A DNA stretch of 64,000 nucleotides from Cloacibacterium sp. TD35 (lineage in GTDB: Bacteria > Bacteroidota > Bacteroidia > Flavobacteriales > Weeksellaceae): the NCBI RefSeq assembly GCF_028864635.1, contig NZ_CP104850.1, positions 2,424,001 to 2,488,000 on the forward strand, given 5' to 3'. Made by a program: the position numbers and the translations under genes. This document shows, piece after piece, positions 27,103 to 35,495 of this stretch (position 1 is the stretch's first letter; each line of letters opens with the position of its first letter). The notes under the pieces are model-generated. The model saw only the letters and a program-made list of their open reading frames with translations. It was not told the origin of the DNA and did no database searches.

Positions 27103-27173
27103 ATAAGCAATTCACAATAAGGCTAAAAGCCGAAGAAAATCTTTAATCCTGCGTACTCCGTGGGATTTTTTTA
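27103..27173 (+). ncRNA. tracrRNA-like RNA, locus 2
   Basis: The sequence starts AATAAGCAATTCACAATAAGG, sharing AAGCAATTCACAATAAGG exactly with locus 1. A small hairpin (GGCT aaa AGCC) follows, then an intrinsic terminator (AATCC ... GGGATTTTTTT, ending near 27173). The layout, an anti-repeat then a nexus-like hairpin then a terminator, divergent from a Cas9 start codon, is that of a type II-C tracrRNA. The body after the anti-repeat differs from locus 1, as expected for different Cas9 subfamilies. No CRISPR repeat complementary to it occurs in the window. Confidence 0.7.
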
Positions 27174-27911
27174 TATGAAATTGTTTTGTGATTTTTTAGA
27201 ATAGTGAATGTCAAAGAATATAACTTGTCTTTTTACGTCTAAATGTTTCCAAATCTTATTGAAATAATCAAATGATCTAAAAATTCACAAGCAAAAACAT
27301 TGAAATTTTAAGTATTTTGACACTCATCTAGCAAAAATCACATCATTAAATTTTAATATGTCGTTTAATCATTTCTAAATATTGTAATGATACCTACATT
27401 TTCATTTTATAGATGCATAATCATACTTTTGCAATAAAAAACGCTTTAATCTAGGTCAAAACAGTTCCAAAAATTCTCCACTCCATATTATTTTTTAATT
27501 GAAGAATATTCCCTTTGTCTTTGTAAAAGAATATCGACATCTATTTTTATTTTTTTAATTATTAAATTTTTATTGGTTTTGTTTGACAAACAGAGCATTT
27601 ATTGTTCATTCTCCCTTCCCTTCAAAACTCTCCAACTCTTTATTTAACTCTTCTAATAATTGTTTTTCACTTGTTAGGTAGAGTTCGTATTGGCTAGAAA
27701 CTATTGGTTTTTTGGGTAGGATTAATTTAACCACATCATCATTTTATTAGCGCAAGGAAATTAAACCAAGGGCATAACATTGACAGATTTGGCTATATTC
27801 AAGAAAATTAAGAAGAGGCGGTTGGGAATATTTCCATATTAGTTTTATGATTATTAGTTCATTACAAATATAATAAAAGGAATGAAATAAAATTATGGGA
27901 AACTGTAATTT
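27174..27911. other. AT-rich region with one short gene remnant
   Basis: No intact gene is seen. On the minus strand 27741-27606 encodes about 45 residues without a start (LILPKKPIVSSQYELYLTSE, then KQLLEELNKELESFEGKGE and stop), which reads like a real protein C-terminus. Its upstream part is absent. I cannot name the family. I looked here for CRISPR repeats and found none. Confidence 0.35.
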
Positions 27912-29249
27912 TTTCAATAGCGTCCTAAATAAAAAAATAAGAAGGAATTAAAGTAACTCAAAGTATCTTTGAGGTTGCACAACAAAAAAACCTTCTTATG
28001 GATTCAAAATTAACATTATTTTCCCAAATCATTTCAAAAATAGACCAAGGAATTTTCAAAAAAATAGTAATTGAGAAGAAAACCGATTACCGAAATAAAG
28101 GATTTGATAGTTGTAACCACTTAGTTTCTATGCTTTTCTGTCATTTTACCAAAAGCACTTCGGTTCGGGACATTTCCAACGGACTTCGCAGTGCCACAGG
28201 AAACCTGAATCATTTAGGGATAAAAACAGCACCTTCCAAATCTTCTATTAGCTACCAGAATGGAAAACGAGATGCAGATTTGTTTAAAGACGTGTATTTC
28301 AAACTATTAGAACAATTAGGACAGCACACGAAAGAAAGACGGATAAAACTCAAAATAAAAGTTCCTGTCTATTTATTAGATTCTACCCTTATTTCTCTAT
28401 GCCTGTCTTTGTTCGATTGGGCAATATATCGAACTAAAAAAGGAGCCGTGAAAATGCATACCTTACTTGAATATGAAGGGAAACTTCCTGTTTATGTGAA
28501 TATTACCAAAGGAAGTGTTGCTGATAACAAGGGAGCGGAAAACATTCCTTTGGAAAAGGGAGCAGTCATTGTTGCAGACCGATTCTATAACGATTCTCCA
28601 ATGCTCTCTATTTGGGACAGCAAAGGTGTTTTCTTCGTAATAAGACATAAAGAAAATCTGAAATTTGAAAATTTACAGGAACGAGAACTTCCACCAAAAG
28701 GAGCTCAAAGCATCCTAAAAGACGAAGAAATAGTACTCTCAAATTCTTTATCCAAAGAAAAATATCCAAAAAAATTAAGAAGAGTGGCTATTTGGGACAA
28801 TGAAAACAAGCAAACCATTGAAATGATTTCCAATAATTTCTCTTGGGCTGCTTCTACCATAGCAGAATTATACAAGCAAAGATGGCAAATTGAGATCTTT
28901 TTTAGAGATATCAAGCAGTTGCTTCACATCAAAACCTTCATTGGAACTTCTGAAAATGCAGTGAAAATCCAAATCTGGACGGCACTTATCACTATTCTCA
29001 TTTTGAAATACCTGAAATCCATCGCTAAATATAATTGGCAATTATCAAATCTGGTAGCTTTTATCCGATTGAATATTTTTGTTAAAATTAATCTTCAATT
29101 TTGGCTCGACAAACCATTTGAGCAACCGCCTGAAACCCCAAAAACTATTATCAAGGGGTTCTTTTTTGAAATTAAATGTAAGCTAAATGTAAAATAGGTA
29201 TTTAGGCTGTTTCTATTTTTAATAATTTTTATTTAGGACAGTATTGAAA
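27912..29249 (+). mobile_element. IS4-family insertion sequence
   Basis: One transposase ORF (27998-29197) is flanked by imperfect inverted repeats: TTTCAATAGCGTCCTAAAT at the left and the complement of TTTCAATACTGTCCTAAAT at the right, identical except for 2 positions. The exact outer boundary is uncertain by about 3 bp (27912-27915 and 29246-29249), and no target duplication is evident. It separates the Cas9-CopA locus from the plus-strand copper operon, and base composition differs on its two sides. Confidence 0.85.
27998..29197 (+). CDS. IS4-family DDE transposase
   Basis: The 399-residue protein has the IS4 catalytic layout: VYLLDSTLISL (first Asp, ~130), VIVADRFYND (second Asp, ~195) and the YREK signature YKQRWQIEIFFRDIK near 300, carrying the final Glu. 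An N-terminal helical domain (DSKLTLFSQIISKID ... STSVRDISNGL) binds the element ends. It appears intact, without frameshift or stop, so the element could still move. It lies between the inverted repeats noted for the element and occupies nearly all of it. Confidence 0.92.
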   Translation: MDSKLTLFSQIISKIDQGIFKKIVIEKKTDYRNKGFDSCNHLVSMLFCHFTKSTSVRDISNGLRSATGNLNHLGIKTAPSKSSISYQNGKRDADLFKDVYFKLLEQLGQHTKERRIKLKIKVPVYLLDSTLISLCLSLFDWAIYRTKKGAVKMHTLLEYEGKLPVYVNITKGSVADNKGAENIPLEKGAVIVADRFYNDSPMLSIWDSKGVFFVIRHKENLKFENLQERELPPKGAQSILKDEEIVLSNSLSKEKYPKKLRRVAIWDNENKQTIEMISNNFSWAASTIAELYKQRWQIEIFFRDIKQLLHIKTFIGTSENAVKIQIWTALITILILKYLKSIAKYNWQLSNLVAFIRLNIFVKINLQFWLDKPFEQPPETPKTIIKGFFFEIKCKLNVK

Positions 29250-29273
29250 CTTCAAAAATATTTCCTACATTTG
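29244..29273 (+). promoter_or_regulatory. putative hybrid promoter spanning the IS right end
   Basis: TTG at 29244-29246, in the terminal inverted repeat of the IS, is separated by exactly 19 nt from TACATTTG at 29266-29273, outside the IS. This fits the Bacteroidetes -33/-7 consensus and lies 18 nt before the ATG of the first copper-operon gene at 29291. The insertion may have created or replaced this promoter. Confidence 0.5.
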
Positions 29274-29290
29274 TACTGTTTTACTTTATA

Positions 29291-29707
29291 ATGCACGGTA
29301 ATTTAAAAATACTATTCCTTTCCTTTACACTCGCGTTATTTCTGGCGCCGGGGATATCTTTAGCTTGCAGCAAAAAGGAGAAGCAGCTTTTTAAAAACCG
29401 GGCACATACGGAAACTTTCATCAAACAGTCATTCGCGACGATCCACCCATCTTGCGACAGTGGCGATTGCAAAGACAAATGCTGTCACACCAAATCACAC
29501 AATTGTCAAACTGAAGGATGCTCAGGAAACTGCAGCGGAAACCTTTGCAGTTCTGCTCAATACACCCTTTTAGTCTACAGTAATTTCTTAGAGGATTCCA
29601 ATACTGAAGCCTCCGGCTACTATAGCAAAAATTCCAATTTCTATTATCAGAATCCTCATTACTCCTGTGAATTCCATACCGCTTGGAAACCGCCCAAAAT
29701 AGGGTAA
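29291..29707 (+). CDS. secreted Cys-rich metal-binding protein ending in WKPPK
   Basis: A 138-residue protein with a signal peptide (ILFLSFTLALFLAPGISLAC) and a Cys/His-rich stretch (CDSGDCKDKCCHTKSHNC, followed by CSGNCSGNLC). The C-terminus FHTAWKPPKIG matches the tails of 18709 and 24690. It is the first gene downstream of the IS and opens the plus-strand copper operon. A periplasmic metal sponge or chaperone is the likely job. The 230 nt after it hold no gene. Confidence 0.65.
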   Translation: MHGNLKILFLSFTLALFLAPGISLACSKKEKQLFKNRAHTETFIKQSFATIHPSCDSGDCKDKCCHTKSHNCQTEGCSGNCSGNLCSSAQYTLLVYSNFLEDSNTEASGYYSKNSNFYYQNPHYSCEFHTAWKPPKIG

Positions 29708-29936
29708 TACTTCTTTCTTACAGCCCGAGTTATGTCCGGTCGTGAAGAGTTTTTTAACACTTTATCCCTGATGACTTATCAGCGCTGTATATTCCTTTGA
29801 ACTTCAACTTTTCCTTTAAAAGTAAATCTTTCACAAAAGATTTTCCTTTTGGAGCGAGGACGCTTTTGAAGATCTGAATGTTCGTAAGCAGTTTCTTAAC
29901 AAGGAAACTTAAAATTAACCTGTAATCTAAAATTTA

Positions 29937-30320
29937 ATGAAAAATATTCTTTTGGGAATACTGGCTTTTGCATCGGTATTTCTCGTTTCCTGCAACAATT
30001 CAAAAGCTGAAAACACCCAAATCTCGGTCGCAAAGTTCACCACCGGCGACATTGTTCCGCACGATCAGGTATGTATGGTAAATAACGCCTATATGGGTAA
30101 AAAACAACTCGAAGTACAGCACGAAGGTAAAACGTATTACGGCTGCTGCGAAAACTGCAAACTGAGAATCCCGCAGGAAGAAAATGCACGAATGGCATAC
30201 GATCCGATTTCTCATCAACTCATCGATAAAGCAACCGCAATTATTGCAATCTCTGATAAAAATGATAATGTCGTGTACTTCGAAAATAAAGCAAACTACG
30301 AAGCCTTTTTTAATAAATAA
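29937..30320 (+). CDS. lipoprotein with TRASH-like Cys motif
   Basis: The 127-residue lipoprotein has a signal and lipobox (GILAFASVFLVSC). Its main feature is YYGCCENCKLRIPQEENARM, a CC-x2-C motif like the TRASH/YHS metal-binding fold. Similar small proteins precede Cus-type genes in flavobacteria and probably bind copper or silver in the periplasm. It is followed after 26 nt by a DUF3347 gene on the same strand. Exact ligand set and partner are not known. Confidence 0.65.
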   Translation: MKNILLGILAFASVFLVSCNNSKAENTQISVAKFTTGDIVPHDQVCMVNNAYMGKKQLEVQHEGKTYYGCCENCKLRIPQEENARMAYDPISHQLIDKATAIIAISDKNDNVVYFENKANYEAFFNK

Positions 30321-30346
30321 TAAATAACCTTTAAACTTATAAAATA

Positions 30347-30970
30347 ATGAAAATACTAGTATTCAGCCTTTTGGCAATCGGAACATTGGCACTCTCTTCT
30401 TGTAAAGAAAACAAAGAACAGAAAAGCACTACTGAAACATCCATGCAGCATGATATGAGCATGATGTCTGACAGTTCATCGATGGGCGATATGCCTATGG
30501 ATGGAAAGGTAACCGTGATTGACGCAAAAAAAACTTCCGCAAATCTTACAGAACTCTATTCCCATTACACCCATCTTACATTTGCACTCTCAGGTGATGA
30601 TGATAAAGAAGCAGTCAATGCTGCTAAGGGGATGTTAGAGGCGCTAACTAAAATAGACAAAAACGGATTTTCCGCTGAACAGAAAAAAGAATATGCAGAA
30701 CTGGAATCAAGCATTAAGGAACACGCACAGCATATTGCGGATAATGCCGGAAACATTGATCATCAGCGCGAACATCTGGATTTAATGAGTGAAGATTTTT
30801 ACGACCTGCTGAAAGACTTCGGAACATCAAAAACGGTGTACAAAATATTCTGCCCGATGTATAATGACAACAAAGGGGCCTTCTGGCTCAGCGATTCACG
30901 CGAGATCAAGAACCCTTATTACGGCAAAAAAATGGCTTCATGTGGTGAGGTTCAGGAAGAAATTAAGTAA
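30347..30970 (+). CDS. DUF3347 lipoprotein
   Basis: A 207-residue lipoprotein (signal LLAIGTLALSSC) with a Met/His-rich linker (SMQHDMSMMSDSSSMGDMPM) suited to Cu(I)/Ag(I) binding. A DUF3347 domain follows, ending FCPMYNDNKGAFW ... NPYYGKKMASCG, the same signature as at 22475 and 23718. It lies 14 nt before the CusA N-terminal half, so it is part of the efflux operon and may hand metal to the RND complex. Confidence 0.85.
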   Translation: MKILVFSLLAIGTLALSSCKENKEQKSTTETSMQHDMSMMSDSSSMGDMPMDGKVTVIDAKKTSANLTELYSHYTHLTFALSGDDDKEAVNAAKGMLEALTKIDKNGFSAEQKKEYAELESSIKEHAQHIADNAGNIDHQREHLDLMSEDFYDLLKDFGTSKTVYKIFCPMYNDNKGAFWLSDSREIKNPYYGKKMASCGEVQEEIK

Positions 30971-30984
30971 ATAGATTCTAAATC

Positions 30985-32268
30985 ATGATTCAAAATTTAA
31001 TCAAACTCTCCCTCCGCAACAGGTATTTCGTTTTGCTGATTGCAATCGGCCTTTTTATCTGGGGTATTTTTGCGGTAAGGGACAATCCCATCGATGCCAT
31101 TCCGGATCTGAGTGAGAACCAGGTCATCGTTTTTACCGAGTGGATGGGCAGAAGTCCCCAGATTATTGAAGATCAGGTGACTTTTCCTCTGGTCAGCAAC
31201 CTTCAGGGAATTCCAAAAATTAAGAACATCCGCGCCTCTTCCATGTTTGGGATGAGCTTCGTATATGTTATTTTCGAAGATAATGTGGATATTTATTGGG
31301 CCAGAACCCGCGTAATGGAACGGCTCAATTATGCGCAGCGTTTACTCCCACAAGATGTCACCCCTACGCTCGGACCGGATGGCACCGGTGTTGGTCACGT
31401 TTTCTGGTACCATTTTGATGCACCCAAAATGGATTTGGGAGACCAGCGCGCACTCCAGGACTGGTACGTGAAATTTGCCTTGCAGACGGTTCCCGGTGTC
31501 GCGGAAGTGGCATCCTTTGGCGGCTTCGAAAAACAGTACCAGCTTATCGTAGATCCTGTAAAATTGCAGTATTACAACGTCTCCCTCATGGAGGTGATGA
31601 ATAAGGTAAAGGCTAACAACAACGATGTAGGGGGACGGAAATTTGAGATGGCCGATATGGCCTACGTCATCCGTGGACTTGGTTACATTAAGAATGTAGC
31701 CGATATCGAAGAAATCGCGGTGGGAAATTACAACGGTATTCCCGTGCGGGTGAAAGATATTGGCTCGGTACAAATGGGTGGAGATCTTCGGCTGGGTATT
31801 TTTGATGCGGACGGTGAAGGTGAAGTCGTGGGTGGTATCGTGGTGGCACGGTATGGCGAAAATGCGGATAAGGTCATCAACGATGTGAAAGAGAAAATGA
31901 AGGACGTTGAAAAAGGACTCCCTGAAGGCGTCACCTTCAAGACATCGTACGACCGCAGTACGCTGATTGAAGGGGCAATAGACAATATTAAAACCAAGCT
32001 GATTGAAGAAATTATCGTGGTGGCAATCATTGTTATTCTGTTCCTATTCCACTGGCGAAGTGCATTGAGCATCATCATTCAGATTCCAGTCACCATTGCC
32101 ATCAGTTTTATTCTGCTCAATGCGTTTGGACTTTCCTCCAATATCATGTCCCTTACAGGAATTGCGCTGGCAATTGGGGTGATTGTAGATAACGGAATTA
32201 TCATGTCTGAAAATGCCTATAAAAATCTCTCCGATTGGCAGAACCATCAACAAAATAAAAACCCATAA
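30985..32268 (+). CDS. CusA-type RND permease, N-terminal half of a split gene
   Basis: These 427 residues cover TM1 (RNRYFVLLIAIGLFIWGIFA), the first periplasmic loop, and TM2-TM4 including LTGIALAIGVIVDNGIIM with the relay Asp. The ORF ends in the cytoplasmic loop (ENAYKNLSDWQNHQQNKNP, stop). The second half starts 2 nt later in another frame. CusA/CzcA proteins are normally one chain above 1000 residues. One extra A in the AATAAAAACCC run just before the stop would restore a single frame, so this may be a natural split, a phase-variable slip or a sequencing error. Together with the second half it would export Cu(I)/Ag(I). Confidence 0.85.
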   Translation: MIQNLIKLSLRNRYFVLLIAIGLFIWGIFAVRDNPIDAIPDLSENQVIVFTEWMGRSPQIIEDQVTFPLVSNLQGIPKIKNIRASSMFGMSFVYVIFEDNVDIYWARTRVMERLNYAQRLLPQDVTPTLGPDGTGVGHVFWYHFDAPKMDLGDQRALQDWYVKFALQTVPGVAEVASFGGFEKQYQLIVDPVKLQYYNVSLMEVMNKVKANNNDVGGRKFEMADMAYVIRGLGYIKNVADIEEIAVGNYNGIPVRVKDIGSVQMGGDLRLGIFDADGEGEVVGGIVVARYGENADKVINDVKEKMKDVEKGLPEGVTFKTSYDRSTLIEGAIDNIKTKLIEEIIVVAIIVILFLFHWRSALSIIIQIPVTIAISFILLNAFGLSSNIMSLTGIALAIGVIVDNGIIMSENAYKNLSDWQNHQQNKNP

Positions 32269-32270
32269 CA

Positions 32271-34229
32271 ATGAAGACCAACTGGTTTAAAAATATATTC
32301 AGAAAAAAAGACAAAGAGAAAGACAGTTACGTTAAAATTCCCGAAGACATTCGGTTGAAGATTATCGAAAAATCATCCTTACAGGTATCCAGAGGCGTAT
32401 TTTTTTCTACGGTAATCATCGTGGTTTCTTTTCTCCCGGTATTTATGTTGACCGGTCAGGAAGGTAAACTTTTTCATCCGCTGGCATACACTAAAACATT
32501 CATCCTGATTGTTGATGCAATCCTGGTGCTTACCCTTGCCCCGGTGCTCATCTCCTTTTTCATGAAGGGAAAATTTAAGGACGATAATAAAAACCCAATA
32601 AACAGAGGCTTGGAACGGATTTACGAACCGCTGATAAGATGGTGCATGAAATGGAAAAAAACCACGCTGGGAATTAATATTTTGGCACTGCTCATCAGTA
32701 TTCCAATGATAATGAACCTTGGACGTGAGTTTATGCCGCCTTTGGATGAAGGATCCCTGCTCTTTATGCCGGTTACCCTTCCCGATATTTCAAACTCTGA
32801 AGCCAAAAGATTACTGCAGGTACAGGATAAAATCATTAAGGGAATTCCGGAAGTGGATCATGTCCTCGGAAAAGCCGGAAGAGCCAACACGGCGACAGAT
32901 AATTCACCCATCTCCATGATTGAAACCATTATTTTGTTGAAACCGCAAAGCGAATGGCGCGAGGGCAAAACAAAAGATGATCTCATCAATGAGCTGAATG
33001 CCAAACTGCAGATTCCAGGCGTAACCAATGGCTGGACCATGCCGATTTCCAACCGAATCAATATGCTTTCAACCGGGATCAGAACGGATGTGGGCGTAAA
33101 AGTATACGGACAGAACCTGGACAGTATTGCCGTCCTTTCAGAAAAGATTAAAAAGGAACTCACAGGAATTGAAGGGATCAAGGACATGTATGTCGAACCG
33201 ATTACCGGCGGAAAATATGTGGACATTCAAGTGAAACGCGAAGAAGTAGGAAGATACGGGCTAAGCGTGGATGATGTAAATGCAGTCGTAGAAAGTGCCC
33301 TTGGCGGAATGAAACTAACCACCACCGTCGAAGGCCGACAGCGATTCTCGGTAAACGCCAGGTACGGCCAGGATTTCAGAAATAATCTGGAGTCACTGAG
33401 AAGACTGCCTATGCAGACCATGGAATTTGGTTCCATCCCACTGAGTGCAGTGGCGGACATCCGCCTTACAGAAGGTCCACCAATGATTAATTCTGAAAAT
33501 GCCATGTTACGCGGAACTGTTCTGTTCAACGTCCGTGATCGGGATTTAGGCAGTACCGTAGCAGAAGCACAGAAAAAACTCAACAGCATGGTCACCAAAA
33601 TGCCTAAAGGCTATTTCGTGGAATGGAGCGGCCAGTATGAAAACCTGATTCGGGGTGAGCAGACCTTAAAAATGATTATGCCACTGGTATTGGTCGTGAT
33701 TTTCCTCTCCATGTATTTTGCATTCAATTCTTACCGCGAAGCTTTTTTTAATCTCATCAGTATTCCTTTTGCATTAATCGGGGGCGTTTTTATGATTTCG
33801 ATTTGGGGGGTGAACCTTTCCGTAGCAGTAGCAGTAGGATTTATTGCCCTATTCGGACTTGCGGTGGAAACCGGAATCGTGATGGTCATCTACCTGAACG
33901 ACGCCATGGTTCAGCTTATTGCAAAAAATGGCAACTCAAGGGAGACCATCACCAATGAAGAACTTCGTGAATATGTCATTCATGGTGCAGCCAAAAGATT
34001 AAGACCAAAGATTATGACGGTTTGCGTGACCCTCTTCGGGCTTGTACCCATCCTGTGGAGCCACGGCGTGGGAAGTGATATGATGAAACCAATCGTATTG
34101 CCGATGGTTGGTGGTGTTTTCACTTCGGCCATTCATATCCTTTTGGTAACACCAATTATCTTTTATATGCAGAAGGAATGGGAACTGAACAAACTAGGGA
34201 AAATTGACGTCCTCGACGCTGCCCATTAA
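32271..34229 (+). CDS. CusA-type RND permease, C-terminal half of a split gene
   Basis: The 652 residues begin with a basic cytoplasmic stretch (FRKKDKEKDSYVKIPEDIRL), then TM5/TM6 (GVFFSTVIIVVSFLPVFMLT ... FILIVDAILVLTLAPVLI), the second periplasmic domain, and the last helices (LFGLAVETGIVMVIYLNDAM). It has its own ATG, so it could be made as a separate chain. The break falls in the loop between TM4 and the next helix, where two separately made halves could still assemble. The 18-nt gap to the OMF gene keeps it in the operon. Confidence 0.85.
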   Translation: MKTNWFKNIFRKKDKEKDSYVKIPEDIRLKIIEKSSLQVSRGVFFSTVIIVVSFLPVFMLTGQEGKLFHPLAYTKTFILIVDAILVLTLAPVLISFFMKGKFKDDNKNPINRGLERIYEPLIRWCMKWKKTTLGINILALLISIPMIMNLGREFMPPLDEGSLLFMPVTLPDISNSEAKRLLQVQDKIIKGIPEVDHVLGKAGRANTATDNSPISMIETIILLKPQSEWREGKTKDDLINELNAKLQIPGVTNGWTMPISNRINMLSTGIRTDVGVKVYGQNLDSIAVLSEKIKKELTGIEGIKDMYVEPITGGKYVDIQVKREEVGRYGLSVDDVNAVVESALGGMKLTTTVEGRQRFSVNARYGQDFRNNLESLRRLPMQTMEFGSIPLSAVADIRLTEGPPMINSENAMLRGTVLFNVRDRDLGSTVAEAQKKLNSMVTKMPKGYFVEWSGQYENLIRGEQTLKMIMPLVLVVIFLSMYFAFNSYREAFFNLISIPFALIGGVFMISIWGVNLSVAVAVGFIALFGLAVETGIVMVIYLNDAMVQLIAKNGNSRETITNEELREYVIHGAAKRLRPKIMTVCVTLFGLVPILWSHGVGSDMMKPIVLPMVGGVFTSAIHILLVTPIIFYMQKEWELNKLGKIDVLDAAH

Positions 34230-34247
34230 TCCTTAAATGATTACAAA

Positions 34248-35495
34248 ATGAAAAAATTAATAATAACAGCAGTACTGGCCTTCCTTTACACTACCATTGA
34301 TGCTCAGCAAATGTCCCTGCCCGCAGTAATGGACAGTATCGCAGCCAACCATCCGGTGGTTAAAATGTACAATGCCGAAATCCGGTCAATGGATGCTGCC
34401 GCAAAAGGAGCAAGAAGCTGGATGCCTCCAACCGTAGGAGCAGGTTTCTTCATGACGCCCTATAATGCAAAACTCTGGCAGCGCGACGGCGATATGCTCG
34501 GCATGGGCTCAGTAGCAGTTTCGGTAGAACAGATGTTGCCCAACAGAAAGAAACTCAACGCCAACGAAAATCTGATGAAGGCAATGTCTGCTGTAGAAAA
34601 GGAAAAACTTTATGCCGCCCTCAATGAAAACTTTCAGGATGCAAAAAAACTGTATTACAGTTCCATTGTCCTGGATAAAAAGCTGAAGGTCGTTAAGGAA
34701 AACGAAAAGATGCTGGATTTCATGATCAGAAACGCCGAGATCCGGTACAAAAACGGACTTTCCAAAATATCCGCCTATTACAAAGCCAAAGCCGCCCTCG
34801 GAAGCTCCAAAAACATGCAGCTCATGTACGAGAATGACCTCCGCGTCAACCGGATCCGGTTGAATGCCCTCATGGGAAGAGACCCGCTCGCGCCACTGGA
34901 GATTGAACCGGAATACAACCTGAATGATTATTCTCTCGAGACTTTTGGTCAGGATCTATTTTATCAGAACAGAAGTGATCTCCGCGGCATCGACCGGGAA
35001 ATCAATATTGCCAAACTCAAACAGGATCTGGAAAAGCAGAATCTAAAGCCGGAATTTGGCGTAAAGTTCGAAAACATGTTTGGTTTTGGCGGCCAGCCCA
35101 TGCAGTTTTCTCTGATGCTGATGGCAAAACTGCCTTTCGTATCCTGGGCTTCAGGCATGAATAAAGCCAATATTGAAAGCCTGAAACTGAAAGAAGAAGC
35201 CTTGCAGGCACAGAAAGAAATGATGGTGAACGAATACAGCGGAATGGCCTACGGAATGCGCAATGAACTGGATCTGAATAAAAATCAGCTGAAACTCTAT
35301 GAAGACACCATTATTCCGGCCTTAAAAAACAACTACAAATCCATGCAGTTGGGCTATGAGCAGAATACGGAAGAACTCTTCATGTTATATGACGCATGGG
35401 AACAGCTGAATATGGCCCAACTGGAATATTTCGAGATCCTTACCAAAGCACTGCAGACGCAAACTGAAATTGACCGCTTAATTGAAAGAAGATGA
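34248..35495 (+). CDS. outer-membrane efflux channel, TolC/CusC family
   Basis: The 415-residue protein has a signal peptide (MKKLIITAVLAFLYTTIDAQ) and the duplicated helical OMF pattern: AKGARSWMPPTVGAGFFM, a long helix pair with AEIRYKNGLSKISAYYKAK, and in the second half YKSMQLGYEQNTEELFMLYD. It would form the trimeric outer-membrane duct for the split CusA pump. Its stop overlaps the next adaptor start by 4 nt, showing coupling. In contrast to the minus-strand locus, the OMF here is a separate gene. Confidence 0.88.
   Translation: MKKLIITAVLAFLYTTIDAQQMSLPAVMDSIAANHPVVKMYNAEIRSMDAAAKGARSWMPPTVGAGFFMTPYNAKLWQRDGDMLGMGSVAVSVEQMLPNRKKLNANENLMKAMSAVEKEKLYAALNENFQDAKKLYYSSIVLDKKLKVVKENEKMLDFMIRNAEIRYKNGLSKISAYYKAKAALGSSKNMQLMYENDLRVNRIRLNALMGRDPLAPLEIEPEYNLNDYSLETFGQDLFYQNRSDLRGIDREINIAKLKQDLEKQNLKPEFGVKFENMFGFGGQPMQFSLMLMAKLPFVSWASGMNKANIESLKLKEEALQAQKEMMVNEYSGMAYGMRNELDLNKNQLKLYEDTIIPALKNNYKSMQLGYEQNTEELFMLYDAWEQLNMAQLEYFEILTKALQTQTEIDRLIERR

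Noticed and set aside
27606..27741. Restriction-modification specificity fragment
   Set aside because: Only about 45 C-terminal residues remain and no diagnostic motif is present; kept as an unnamed remnant.
27174..27911. Possible degenerate CRISPR array beside the second tracrRNA-like gene
   Set aside because: No repeated unit of 30-50 bp was found on either strand.
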